Source of the DNA: Aquanectria penicillioides
Taxonomy: Eukaryota; Ascomycota; Sordariomycetes; Hypocreales; Nectriaceae
NCBI GenBank assembly: GCA_003415625.1
Contig: PYIU01000002.1
Span: forward strand, 6,200,001-6,264,000
Direction of reading: 5' to 3'
DNA: 64,000 nt
Of this stretch, positions 35,901 to 48,053 are shown piece after piece. The notes beneath the pieces were generated by a model that was not told the origin of the DNA, did not search any database, and saw only the letters and a list, made by a program, of their open reading frames with translations. The position numbers and the translations under genes are program-made. Position 1 is the first letter of the stretch. Each line of letters starts with the position of its first letter.

Positions 35901-38165
35901 TTCCGACAACGGCAACGCTGGCACTGTCGCCAAGCGACTCGCCAACCGAGGTCGTGCTCGAGGCTTGAAGACCGCTGTCATGGCCATGGAGGACTACCCA
36001 CTGGAGGACCTTCCCTCTGAAGAGAACATTGTCTTCATCTCGTCCACTGCTGGTCAAGGTGAGTTCCCCCAAAACGGTCTTCCCTTCTGGGATGCCATTA
36101 AGGACAACACCGATCTCGACCTTGCTACCGTCAACTACTCGGTTTTCGGTTTGGGCGACAGCCACTACTGGCCTCGCAAGGAGGACAAGATCTACTACAA
36201 CAAGCCTGCTAAGGACCTCGACCGTGTATTGACCAACCTTGGTGCTAAGCACCTTGCCGATGTTGGCCTCGGTGACGACCAGGATCCTGATGGCTACCAG
36301 ACCGGCTACCAGGAGTGGGAGCCCAAGATCTGGAAGGCTCTCGGCGTGGACAATGTCGATGGCCTCCCTGAAGAGCCTGCTCCTATCACCAACGAGGACA
36401 TCAAGTTGGCCTCCAACTTCCTCCGTGGTACTATCCTGGAGGACCTCAAGGACACTTCCACTGGTGCCATCTCCGCTTCTAACCAGCAGCTCACCAAGTT
36501 CCACGGTACCTACATGCAGGATGACCGTGATGTCCGTGATGAGCGCAAGGCTCAGGGCTTGGAGCCTGCCTACTCCTTCATGATTCGATGCCGACTGCCT
36601 GGTGGTGTTTCCACCCCCAAGCAGTGGATCCAGATGGACGATATTGCCAACGAACTGGGTAACCAGACCATGAAGCTTACCACTCGCCAGACGTTCCAGT
36701 TCCACGGTGTTATCAAGAGCAAGCTTAAGCCCGCCATGCAGGCCATCAACCGCGCTCTGATGGATACTCTCGCCGCTTGTGGTGACGTCAACCGAAACGT
36801 CATGTGCAGCTCTCTCCCCACCCAGTCCAAGTACCACAAGCAAGTTCACTTCTACTCCAAGAAGATCAGCGAGCACCTGCTTCCCTCTACCTCGGCCTAC
36901 CACGAGATTTGGCTGACTGACGAGGACGACAAGAAGGTCCAGGTCGGCGGTAACGCTGTTGAGGACTTTGAGCCCCTCTATGGCCCTACCTACCTTCCCC
37001 GAAAGTTCAAGATTACCATTGCCATTCCCCCTCACAACGATACCGATGTCTATGCCCACGATATCGGTTTGATTGCGATCAAGGGTGAGGATGGCCTGCT
37101 TGCTGGTTTCAACGTCCTTGCTGGTGGTGGCATGGGTACCACTCACAACAACAAGAAGACGTACCCCCAGACTGGCCGATCTTTCGGTTTCTGCAAGCCC
37201 GATGAGGTCCATATTGTGTGCGAGAAGATCATGCTCGTCCAGCGTGACAACGGTGACCGAAAGAACCGAAAGCACGCCCGTCTCAAGTACACGATTGATG
37301 ACATGACTGTCGAAGTCTTCAAAAGCAAGGTCGAGGAGCTCTGGGGCCAAAAGTTCGAGAAGGAGCGTGCTTTCGAGTTCAAGAGCAACGTTGACACCTT
37401 TGGTTGGCAGAAGGATGAGACTGGCCTCAACCACTTCACGTTCTTCATCGAGAACGGTCGCATTGAGGACACTGCCGAGTTCCAGATGAAGACTGGTCTG
37501 CGCGAGATCGCTAAGGTCCACAAGGGCGAGTTCCGTCTTACCGGAAACCAGCATCTCATCCTCAGCAATGTTGCTGATGAGGACGTCCCCGCCTTGAAGG
37601 AGATGATGAAGAAGTACAAGCTCGACAACCTCCAGTTCTCTGGTCTCCGTCTGAGCTCCTCAGCCTGTGTTGCTTTCCCTACCTGTGGCCTCGCCATGGC
37701 CGAGTCTGAGCGATACCTGCCCGTTCTCATCACCAAGCTTGAGGGCTGCCTTGAGGAGGTTGGTCTGCGCCAGGACTCGATTGTCATGCGCATGACTGGT
37801 TGCCCCAACGGTTGCGCTCGTCCCTGGCTTGCCGAGGTCGCCTTCGTTGGCAAGGCTTTTGGTGCTTACAACATGTACTTGGGTGGTGGCTACCACGGCC
37901 AGCGTCTCAACAAGCTGTTCCGCCAGAGCATCAAGGAGGAGGAAATTCTCTCCATCATGAAGCCTCTGCTGAAGCGATACGCTCTGGAGCGTGAAGAGGG
38001 TGAGCGTTTCGGTGACTTCTGTATCCGCTCTGGAGTCATCACTGCTACCACTGATGGCCGCAACTTCCACGACAACGTAAGTTTACAAACATTTCCCCCG
38101 ACATCTCCTAGACAGCCTGCTAATGGAAATTCTAGATTCCTGATGACGAGGAAGACGAGGAATAA
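32912..38165 (+). CDS. met5: NADPH sulfite reductase beta subunit (MET5/siroheme hemoprotein)
   Basis: This subunit reduces sulfite to sulfide in sulfate assimilation, receiving electrons from the flavoprotein subunit. Exons are 32912-32954, 33271-33419, 33703-38076 and 38136-38165, giving 1531 aa. The N-terminal ~700 residues resemble the pyruvate-ferredoxin oxidoreductase-like part found in fungal Met5. A flavodoxin domain follows at about 792-944 (LTILYASDNGNAG, then SSTAGQGEFPQNG). The nitrite/sulfite reductase ferredoxin-like half repeats and siroheme/4Fe-4S domain come last. The cluster ligands are visible as CVAFPTC (near 1386) and GCPNGCARPW (near 1431). The C-terminus is acidic (DDEEDEE). 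Introns 1 and 2 are long for this window (316 and 283 nt). Confidence 0.97.
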
Positions 38166-38905
38166 ATGATGATAGAGTTGGGTTTAAGATGAAAGTTCGA
38201 CTAAAACAAAACGAGGGAAGGAAAATTGGGCGTCTTGTCATGAATTTGGCACAGAGTTTTGTGCATATCTTATTTTTTTTTCCATTTACTTTGCCAGGCG
38301 CACTGGTTGGATTGCATTCATTCCACATGTAGGAATATTTCGCAAGAGATCTCTTTTTTTTTTTTTTTTGACACGCAGCGGCGTTCTTGATAGACTTTGT
38401 GTGTTCTGATCTGCCCATCTCGTCGTGACTTTGATGTTGCTGCTCTACTATCGTCGGGGTGATGCCCTTCTACACTTGCATTCAAGACTTATGTTTCGTG
38501 AAACTGGGAGAATGAAGATCAGAATTGTGTTTTTTTTTCGGATTGGTGGGACTTGGGTTGAAAAGGACACCAAGGGTATAAATATGCTTTATTTGTATAA
38601 AGTCCTCGCACCCAAACCCCCAACCCCATCCCCAATAGACAGAATCTACATCATGCAAATGATCCGAACACATAGTTACCAAACTATCTCATGGCGGGCA
38701 TCAACAAACCAATTTCCCATATCGAATCCCGTACATCATCATTACACAAGCACAGCCCGCATTTTGATTCCCGCACATGAATGCAATGCTAGAAAGACAC
38801 GACCCTGAACACCCGATGCAGTCGCGCAAAAAGACAAAAACCTTTCCAACCCGCAGGAGAAAACCAATCGCAGTAGCAAAACCAAAGGGCAAAAACAAAA
38901 CTTCA
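38166..38905. other. Intergenic between convergent met5 and chitin synthase
   Basis: 740 bp holding both 3' UTRs. It has several T homopolymers, including 16 T at 38354-38369. No gene is seen. Confidence 0.5.
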
Positions 38906-41900
38906 TCAGCTCTTGAGTTGGGTGCCCACACTGCTCATCTTCTCGCTGACACGATCGCTCACACTTCCCCACCACCTGGGCGCCTTGAGAGCAAAGCGGA
39001 CACGGCCTTCTACTATCATGTTGATGACGTTGAGGATGGCAAAGGTGGTGGAACCAATGGCGCGGAAGACGGCGAGAGCTGCCACGCTCCAGAGAATGAA
39101 GGTTAGATAGAAGTTGTCGCCAATGCCCTTGCTACTATAAATCTCCGAGACAGCCATGCCGAGAATGCCGTTGGCGATCATCCACGATAGAACCATGTAA
39201 GTACGAACACTCTTGTAGTAATCTTCCTGCATCTGGGATTCGCTGACAGGCTTTTCGGGAACCTCGAGGCGATCACGCAGATTTCGAAGTGCTTCATCAT
39301 AGCCGCTATCAATGTCTAGCTGTTCACTGGGCATTTCCAGTTCGACAGTTTCACCCTTACCCACAGCGCCTCCCAAATCAGTCTTCATAACGTTATCACC
39401 CTTGGTACCCCAAGTAACATCATGAGTGTTACAGAACGCGTAGACCTGCAGGGTGCAGATGTAGCTAGGCAATAAGATGAAGTACTGCGCTGAAGAGGTG
39501 ACCATATGCCATGGGTCAAGATACATGATGGACATGATAAAGTACATTCCGACAGTCGACAAGATAGACACAATGAGGTTGGTAAAAACGTTGTGACCGA
39601 TTGATATGTTCGAGTCAGTGTCCGTGAGTTGTCGAACAATGATGTAGATGGTTGCGAACGACGTGTATACCATGATGATGGAATAAACAATCATGCTTAT
39701 CAGATATAACTTTTTCGCTCCTTGAGGTCGATTTCCAAGAGATAGAATAAACTGAGTCGCTATGAGCAGCACACACGCGTACCGCAAGATGTGAAAGATG
39801 ACAGTTCCGATATTATGTCCGAATGGATCAATCTTCTTGTCCGTTAAACCGCCAGCGACGAAGTAGAAGGTGAGGTAGAAGTTAGCCAGAGAGAAGTAGG
39901 TGAACATGAGCTGGATGAATTGGTAGACAAATTCAATATGCAACAAGACCTTCCGAGCCAGAGTATGATCGGTGGCCCAAACCTGCTTGTAGTGCACCAA
40001 AGAGTAAACAGCAGCAAAGAAGGCACCGTTGAGCCATCTTCGTCGTTGTGAGATAAATTCAGGAACGGTGTCTGTCAATGTATTAGCAAGTTGTGATATT
40101 AACACGATAGGGAACATCTTGTTCCTCAACTTACCAGGCACATCGGTTTCACCAGTGCATCCTTTCACGTATTTGAGCACCCATCTCTCTCCACGTTTGG
40201 CAACCAACTCCCAGCAGAGAATGCGATCCTCAGCAAGGTACATATTGGCGGTGAAGACGTCCGCATGCTGTCCGTGGAGGGTCTCTCCTTTGAAATACTG
40301 ACTCAACGGACCGTGGCCTGTTTCGTCGTTCTGCAACGCGTGGAATCGGTAGGCACTTAGAGCACCAGGAAGCACAGTGATGTAGCCGAATACGGACTCA
40401 AGAGGTTTGTCGAGAATGTTGGACATCTTGTACTCGAAGTTTTGAGATGCAACGAGGGGGTTGATAAGATTGGCACCCAACCTGCCCTTCATCGCTTTGA
40501 TCTCTCCACAAGCACCAGCAACGTTGGAGTCGGTATCAAAGGCCTTCCACAAGTGGTAGAGAGAGTTGTGTCCAGGTCGAGTGCCCACATCGAGAAGAAT
40601 GCACACGTTGGGGTTTAGGGCTTTTCCGAAAGCGTTGAAGAACCATCGGTGCGAGTTGAGTTTTCGCTGATTCTTCTCCTTCAAGCAGAAAATCAGTTGG
40701 CAGGGGACGATTCCCTTTTCAGCACCCTTGAACTTAAGATCGGAATCAAGTGATACTTGAGTGGTGTACTCGTAGACGTGGGCTTGGACAGCCCGGTTGT
40801 TGACAAAGTTTTTGGCGATACCATGTTGGTAGACACCCATGGCAGCGAGGGCATCAAGAGTGCGAGGGTGGATCTTCTCACGACCGTCGGACACAATACA
40901 AACAACAATCTTCTCCCAACCATTTTCGCCCCAAGTACGGGAACGAGATCGGGAGCAAAAGTGAGAGATGTTCTTCATGACAGCGTGCATGGTACGGGTG
41001 AAACCGATCTCGTCTTCGTTGTACATGGTGACGCAAATGAACAATTCCGTCTCTCGCGTAGTTCGACCAATGCATTGGCGCAGCTTATATCCCCTCTCAA
41101 CAAAATCATCGGGATCGCAAGTTACGGCCGTGTATCTCATGTGGGTAAACTCGACCTCATTGCGTCGTGGGAGGAAACTGTAGAGAATGGTGGGAATTTT
41201 ACACTCCAACACGAGCTCACCATTGATGAGTTGGACCTCTTTTTTGGAGATCTGGGGAGCGCGAACGCCTCTTCGCTCTTGGGCTTGATCTGGGGCGGGT
41301 CCATAGTGTTCCACCTTGTCATAGTGATCTGGCATCTCACTCAGAGTCTCTTGTGACTCAGACGGGAGATATGAGCCGCGGTCGACTGGATGAGGTCGTG
41401 CTTCGCTAAGGTCAGATTCAGGACCAAAAATGTCATCGTCATCAAGACTGCTCAGAGGAATTGAGACGGTAGCATCGTCTGCGAAAGCTTGGGAGTTCCG
41501 TGGCCCCGTTGAGAAGAGTGGAGCAGGGGGTAGAGGCCGACGAGGGCTGCCACCATATCTGGAGGACGGAGTTCCCGGTCGAGGGCTTCCGTTCAGGTCA
41601 GACGGTTCGTATGAGCCAGCTGGAGGGGGCATTGAGAAGTCGGGTCTGGAGAAGTCCGATAGTCGTGATGAAGGGGTCCAAGGTCGTTGGGGCGAGGTAT
41701 CTCGAGCCATATAAGGGACGTAGGAGGAGTCAGGCGGTGCCATAGGAGGAGCGTCATCGATGATCGAGGAGCCATTTCTTGAGGGAGATCGGATAGGGGC
41801 TTGGTAATTCAAGTTGCGTCTTTGGTTTTGGATCCTATTATTTGGGTTTGGTGAGTCTTTGGTTTCTTTCACTTCTTGCACAGTTGGTAGATGCCTGGGG

Positions 41901-42406
41901 GTACTGGAGGGTAATAGTTCAAGCCATGTTGTTGTGGTTGCCGCTTTTGCAACCTTCGGCGCGCGGTCCCCGGAATCTCTGGCAGATCTCGACCCATGTC
42001 TGCAAGGAGGATATCGCTGGTTGGCCTCTGGACTTGACTCTGCAACTTTGCAGGTGGATCACGGAAGAGAGTCTTTGGGGCAACTGCTTTCTGACGAGTA
42101 TCGGTGCTGCCTGGAGCCGCCTCGAAGAACGGGGACGCGGGAAAAGCAGATGAAGGGATCGCGATTGGTGGTTTTGGAGGGAAGAGGGCAGATTGAGAAG
42201 AAACAAAGGAAGCAACGAAAACGATGAGGGCCACGGAGTGGGAATGCGGCAGGAACGTACGCTTGAGAGCTGTAGGGATCTTCGACAGACGTCAACAACC
42301 GGACGGCGGCGGCGTTCTGGCCGGTGGGCGTGTGATGAAGCTCATCCTCGTCATACGAGGGAAGGCTGTAGTCCGGTGGACGTGAGGGCAAGTGTTGCCC
42401 GTCCAT
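38906..42406 (-). CDS. Chitin synthase, division 1 (class I-III type)
   Basis: This is a plasma-membrane processive glycosyltransferase (GT2) that polymerises UDP-GlcNAc into chitin. Best model (minus strand): exons 42406-42261, 42106-41882, 41834-40135 and 40071-38906, 1078 aa. The 63-nt intron near 40.1 kb is certain; it has GTAAGT, GCTAATAC and ACAG. The two N-terminal introns (154 and 47 nt) fit frame and borders but are less sure. A long Pro/Ser-rich N-terminus precedes the chitin synthase N-terminal domain ([14 protein letters not shown]). Catalytic motifs follow: [35 protein letters not shown] and the acceptor motif SQRRRWLNG (near 698). At least six membrane segments come next. I cannot decide between classes I and III by eye. 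Confidence 0.92.
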
Positions 42407-42624
42407 TGCGGTTGACTCGGATGTTGGAATGTATCGGCGAAAGGTGTGAGATTGGCGATGGCGGCTTATGGAATTCGAAACGGCCTGCGCCGCTGTTGTC
42501 AGGGAGCGAGAAGAGCGATCCGCGCAAGGAAGCGAGGAAGCGATCAGGCGCAAAGGGGGAATGGATTATCGCGACGAGTCGTTTGATACGAACTCTCGGT
42601 AGTTGGTTGAGGATAGGGAGGTAT

Positions 42625-42640
42625 GTAGGTAGGTAGGTAA
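42625..42640 (+). repeat. TAGG tetranucleotide island
   Basis: Tandem GTAG/TAGG tetramers lie about 220 bp upstream of the chitin synthase start codon. Confidence 0.75.
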
Positions 42641-43213
42641 GTAGTCTGATATGACTAGATTTGGAGTCGGCGGGCTGGATACAGTAAAGACAAGAGCGCA
42701 AAGCGGTAGGCGCTCTTCTTACCATGGCCGGTAGTGGGGGGTCTAGCTTCTTTCCCAGGGAGGAGCTTGGGGCACCTAAACAAAGAGATTACGTCGCCTG
42801 GTTGACGGGGCAACATCCGCTTTAGGACATGCAAGGTCTCACAGCCTCGCATAGAGACCCAAAAGTCTCATCCCAAAACAAGGTTTAGACGTGCCACCAG
42901 GTTGGTCAGGCGACTGTGACTGGCTGGAGGATGGTTTATGTGCTACTATGTAGAATGCCGCATTCTTTTTTGGCAACATCTTTAGTGTTGTGTTGTCTTA
43001 CTCGGTCGCAGCAGAGGCTCTGCAGTGGCAGACTTGTCAGACTTTTTGGTGGGGTTGAGCGCTGCACGCTTCTCACCGTCATTTCCTTACCCTAGACACC
43101 CGATGTTGAGGGGATCCAAGGAGCGTGTTCACAACAATGCCAATATGTGAAAGGGTAAAACAACCTTCCCGGAAGCGTGACACGGGTACGAAGAAAGAAA
43201 AGAAACAAAGAGT

Positions 43214-43230
43214 GGGGGGGGGGGGGGGGG
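43214..43230 (+). repeat. 17-base G homopolymer
   Basis: Seventeen consecutive G residues in intergenic DNA. This is the second long G run of the window, after the 29-base run at 12368. Confidence 0.8.
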
Positions 43231-44114
43231 ACAATTGCTTTCTCGGAGGATAAACAAACAGAGACATCTTGTGCACCTAAAATCCAGCATTTCCTCTCCC
43301 TAATAGTCAGAGGCTAACAACGGTTTCGTCTTTACACTGACATGCTCAGACCCAGACTTCTTGTATACATCCAATGCTATACATATACAAAAGCCGCGTT
43401 GAATAAAATAGGCTTCCTCCATGAGGAACCGCAGGGACCAGCAAAGCTTGCGAGTAAACACATGGTCTGGTCTTTCGCCAGGTGGGACTGACCTGGCAGT
43501 GGTGCGGAGCACTGTAAATAGCCGAAGCCCGATGCAGAGTGCTGGGGAGATGCTGAGTGAGATTTGGAGGTCCACAAGAGAAAACACGGAAGCGACGGTT
43601 AGGTTTAATTCTCCGGCGTAGGGCGAGAGCTCAGGGGAGCTTTGGTTCCACGACGACGGTCATCAATGAATGACAGAGATTTTCTTGATTGCATTTGGGC
43701 CGCTGGGCGTGACCTTGCCCGCCAAGGACATCAATCTGACGGCCCACAAACCACGCTCAGCCACGATGGCACCCGGCCAGGCAGCCGGGACGGATGCACT
43801 CAGCTTTGCCCCCAAGCTCGTATTGCTCACTGACGATGAGGTCGAGGTCGTCAACGGCCTCTGCATTTATGACGATTGTTGTCCAGCGCGATATTTAGTT
43901 TCCATTCGCCTTCGTTTGTCTAATTTCCATGCTCCGTTGACGCGGCATCAGGCCACCCTCAGTCTTCTGCAGTCTGCAGTCTGCAATCTGCACCTGCACG
44001 CTGTTGTCTGGGTATTGTCGGTCGTTGTTGAGAGCCGAGGCTCAATCTGCTCAACGGGATCCCCGGCAACTGGCTACATGAGAGGCCAGCTTGACTCACG
44101 CCCACTTGCGAACC

Positions 44115-45394
44115 ATGGCGACGCCCGGGATATGCCAAACCTGCCGCGAGGGCACTACCTTTCACTACCACATGGCCGAAACCACCCTCTTCAACCCAGC
44201 TGACGGACTCTCCTACTGCAGTCGCCATCGATGCTGTTTTCCGGCCTGCACTCGGCCCCGAGACAAGTTCGCCTTGTGGTGGTGCGAACTGCACCAATCA
44301 GATTCGACCCGTAAGCTTGAACCAGACCGATATGAGCGATTAGAGTGCCAAAGCTGCAAGGCCAAGTTTACCAATCTCGAAGGAATCGACTTTGAAGAAG
44401 GCCAGGCGTATTGCTCACGGCACATCTGTACCCACTTTGGGTGCAACAAGCCTCGCGAAGAAGCCACCGTGAACCCCAATCAGCGCCTGGGAACTAGTGT
44501 TAGCAGACCCGAAGTGAGCTGGTCATGTAGTCGCCACAAGTCTGTCAATTTGATAGCCTCAGTGTCGCAACGTTGCCAAACTTGCGGCGTCGCCTTTAAA
44601 GATTTTGCCAATGCCCAAGCCCCTCAGGAAGCTTCCTACTGCACGCGACACCGATGCGCTCAACACGGCTGCACCAGGCCCCGGACTGTAGATGCCCATG
44701 GCAACGGCTGGACATGTCATGAGCATAAGTCTTCTGTTGCGCCTCGTGCCCACGACCAAATTCTACGTCGCTTCAGCCGGCATCGCGACCTCCAGAGTCT
44801 TCGCCCTCAGTTGCTCCTGGAAATACAACAGCGTGCCAGATTTGCCTCAATGTCAAGAATGCATCTGGTGACCAGACCCAGTTACTCCAATCCGTGAACC
44901 TCTGCGATCGACATCGCTGTGTGACGCCTGGGTGCAAATCGCCAAGAGCCCACGTCGACACTAAGGATGAACGCTGGCTCTGCATATCCCACCAAAAGTC
45001 CCAACCTCCTGCCCCACCGCATAATGGAATTGTTATAATTGAAAAACAGAAACGGCTTTCCGGGGTCAGGTCGATGTTCAATTGGAAGGCTCTTTTGTCG
45101 AGTCGCAAAGGGAATGATACGCCCTCTCCATCTTCCAAGGAACGACCCGTATCTATTCAATCCCACCCAGGGGATTCTGAATCAAAAGGCTCTGAAGTCA
45201 CGGTGCCCGTCACCAAAGAAGAACCTCCAACTCCTGAAAGCGAGAGTTTACACGTGAGCTGGCACCAGTGCCATGCTCCTGCATGCCAGAATTGCGTTCT
45301 CAGCGAGGACATCTGGGTGTGTCAGAAGCATCTCGACCAAGGATACTTTGACCCTGATGATCCACCTGGATTCGTGGATTGTCCTTCTCGATAA
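44115..45394 (+). CDS. Unrecognised protein with four tandem Cys/His repeats, frame break near 44.75 kb
   Basis: I do not recognise this family. The 5' part (from ATG 44115) and the 3' part (stop 45392-45394) lie in different frames, yet both carry copies of one repeat. The repeat reads CxxC, then about 25-35 residues, then YC-x-RH-x-C, GC-x2-PR, then WxCxxH. Copies start at CQTC (residue 7), CQSC, CQTC and CQIC. The fourth copy is read in the second frame, and a degenerate fifth (WHQCHAPACQNC) ends the protein. Pairs of Cys and His at fixed spacing strongly suggest zinc binding. The shift needs one extra base between about 44736 and 44790 (426 aa in total), or a 41-nt intron 44736-44776 with a poor GTTGCG donor. 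No signal peptide or membrane segment is evident. Confidence 0.7.
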
Positions 45395-46108
45395 AAGCTA
45401 GAGTGAGCATTTGTTACTCTTGGGTTGGATCTGGTGGGGCTCATGTGCGGTTGCTTTCGCCAGGCTGTCGAGATAGACGATGATAGTCAAAAGTTTAGAA
45501 TCGACCACCACTTCCGCATCAAGGAAGCATAATGAAAAATATCGTCACTCATGGTTCTTTGCGCATGGTGAGGCCCGATGTCGGCGAAAAAGATGGGTTT
45601 CTCTGGAGTTATGGTAAGGACCGACCGTAAGATCTCTGAAAGCATGGTCATACGAACCGCAGCACTTGCCCTGGTTTGCTTGGAATGGGCATTCGACGAA
45701 AATCGAGTCTTGCCCATAGTTAGTTCAGGAAGGAGTAAGTTAGGGTTGGTCGATACATTGAGGGAAGAGCGAAAATACCTGCGTCGTTCACCCACCCAGC
45801 GTGAGAACTGAACCACACCCTCAACAACCCTCTTGGGATCTCTGGTCAACTTTTGGTCACGGCAAAAAAATAAATAAAAAATCATCATCGCTCTATAGAG
45901 TTTACGACATCCGGGTTCTTCACCCATCCTCTTGGGTGTCTTTGGCCTCGTGTCAGTATTTAAATACTTCTTCCATTCGCGACCTCAGACCCCAGACCTT
46001 CACTCGAGAATATCCTTTCGAACATTCATTTGCATTAGTGCTTTGGCTTTTTTTCTTTTTGATCTTCATCAAAAGCACACGATAATATCTCTCAGTCCGG
46101 CGAATAAC
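45395..46108. other. Intergenic upstream of the sugar transporter gene
   Basis: 714 bp with no convincing gene. A perfect 12-bp palindrome GTATTTAAATAC at 45956-45967, about 142 bp before the ATG, is the only TATA-like sequence noted. A 146-codon minus-strand frame (45487-45927) has no recognisable feature. Confidence 0.45.
45956..45967 (+). promoter_or_regulatory. TATA-like palindrome GTATTTAAATAC
   Basis: This AT-rich 12-bp perfect palindrome lies about 142 bp upstream of the sugar transporter start codon, a plausible core-promoter position. The role is inferred only from sequence and distance. Confidence 0.3.
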
Positions 46109-48053
46109 ATGGAATCCCTGGTCGCGGTGACACGACCTGAAGGTGTCAGGGGAAGTACTCCGGGCACCAAGGTCACAACTGCGCTGCTACAGAACCCTCT
46201 TGCCAACATGTCTCACGATGAAATTATGGAAGACGTTGACTCCTTTGTTGTGGAGAAAGGACTTGTAGAACATCGGGATGTCTTTCGGAAGGGTGCACTT
46301 CTGGCCAAGGTTCACAATTCTACCAGAGGATATGAGGGCATCGGCGAATTGTCAGAGGACGACAAGCAACTCCTTCGATACGAGAACGAACACCGATGGG
46401 CTGCACAGCCAAAGATGCTTTACTTCCTCTGTGCTCTATGTGCAGGATGTGCGATTGTGCAAGGTATGGATCAAACTGTCATCAATGGTGCCCAGGTATG
46501 TATGGCGCTGGCCCCCATACCCTTTCGAACATTACTTCGTGCTGACTAGCACTTGAGGACTTTTACTTTTCCGAGTTCAATATTAGGGATTCAACCATGC
46601 AAGGACTCGTCAATGGAGCTCCTTATGCATCCGCTGCCCTCATCGGATGCTGGCTCAATGCTCCTCTGAACAAGTACTGGGGCCGCCGCGGTACCATCGC
46701 ATTCTCTTGCTTCTTCGCTTTCATCACCGCTATTTGGCAGGCCGTTTCTCCTAGTTGGATCTCGCTTCTGATTTCTCGCTTTGTTCTTGGCCTAGCTGTT
46801 GGTGCCAAATCAAGTACTACGCCCATCTACGCAGCAGAGTGTGCCCCGAAAAACATTCGTGGTGCTCTGACCATGATGTGGCAGATGTGGACGGCATTTG
46901 GAATCATGATAGGATTTGTTTCCTCCCTAGCTTTCCAGAACGTAGATTTCCTTGGCAAAGACTCCCAGTGGCGTTGGATGATTGGCTCAACCGCACTCCC
47001 GCCCATGATTGTCGGCTCACTTGTCTACTGCCTACCGGAGAGTCCTCGTTGGTACATGGACAAGGGGGACTTTCAGAGGGCATTTGTGTCGTTGCATCAG
47101 CTCCGTAGAAGCGAGCTGCAGGCTTCTCGAGACATGTATCTTGCGTGGAAGTTCCTTCAGGTTGAAGAAACCACCAAGGAGGGCCATAATGTCCTTAGAG
47201 AGTTCTTTACTGTCCGCCGGAATTGGAGAGCTGCGCAGTCTTCTTGGTTCTGCATGTTCATGCAGCAGTTCTGTGGCGGTAAGTCATTTGCAAATATCTT
47301 GTTGTAATGCTTGAGACAAAGGCTAATGGCCGGTGCCTCCTTGCAGTCAACGTCATTGCCTACTACAGCACCGAAATTTTTAAGGGCGCCGGATATTCGC
47401 GCCCACAAGCGTTGCTAGCCTCATTCGGCGGAGGTGCAATCAACTGGATCTTTGCCCTACCTGCTGTTTGGACAATCGACACATTCGGCCGCCGAAACCT
47501 GTTGTTGGTGACATTCCCTATGATGAGCATGTGCCTCTTCTGGACCGGCATCAATCTTAATGTGGCTTCCGAGACAGTCCGTATTCCTCTGTTGGCCACT
47601 AGCATCTACATCTTCATGGCTCTCTATTCCCCTGGCATGGGCCCAGTTCCATTCACGTACAGCGCAGAGGCGTTCCCTCTCCACATCAGGGCGTTGGGCA
47701 TGGCTTCCGCCACCTCCATTACGTGGGCCTTCAACTTCCTCCTCAGTTTCACATGGCCGCGGATGATGGAGACATTTGGAGGGCAAAATGCGTTCTTTTG
47801 GTACGCCACATGGAATCTGGTGGGCTGGGTCTTTACGTATTTCCTGCTTCCGGAGACCAAAGCTCTGACCCTCGAGGAGCTGGACCTTGTTTTCAGCGTA
47901 CGCAATCGCGATCACGCGCGATACTATGCAGAGCGCCTGACCTGGTACTTTAAGAGGGCGATCGGTCGGGACGTGGACCCGATGCCACCACTGTACCAGA
48001 TGGAAACGGAGTCGACCGAGGCTGTGATGGAGCCAAAAGTCAGCGCAGCGTGA
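46109..48053 (+). CDS. MFS sugar transporter (sugar porter family)
   Basis: This is a plasma-membrane proton-coupled or facilitative sugar carrier with 12 membrane helices. Exons are 46109-46495, 46558-47278 and 47347-48053, giving 604 aa. Exon 2 starts after an unusual GAG acceptor (TTGAG|GAC), which frame and the conserved DFYFSEFNI context require. Sugar porter motifs are clear: NKYWGRRGT after TM2, RFVLGLAVG in TM4, PESPRWYMDKG at the end of TM6, TFGRRN after TM8 and LPETKALTLEELD at the end of TM12. The N-terminal ~115 residues before TM1 form a long cytosolic tail, as in fungal maltose-type and related permeases. The substrate cannot be told from sequence. Confidence 0.93.

Larger units (their letters stand above)
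42407..44114. other. Intergenic, 1.7 kb between divergent genes
   Basis: This is the upstream region of the chitin synthase and of the Cys/His repeat gene. A TAGG island lies at 42625-42640 and a 17-base G run at 43214-43230. Open frames such as 43670-44203 (+) have no domain and end inside the next gene in another frame. Confidence 0.5.

Noticed and set aside
35557..37554. 665-codon open frame on the minus strand opposite the sulfite reductase gene
   Set aside because: It is a shadow of a highly biased coding region: no domain, no introns, and the plus-strand protein is unambiguous.
43670..44203. 177-codon plus-strand frame before the Cys/His repeat gene
   Set aside because: It runs out of frame into the real gene, has no motifs, and lacks splice signals that would join it.
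45487..45927. 146-codon minus-strand frame between the Cys/His gene and the sugar transporter
   Set aside because: No recognisable domain, no branch/splice signals and atypical composition; not enough to call a gene.
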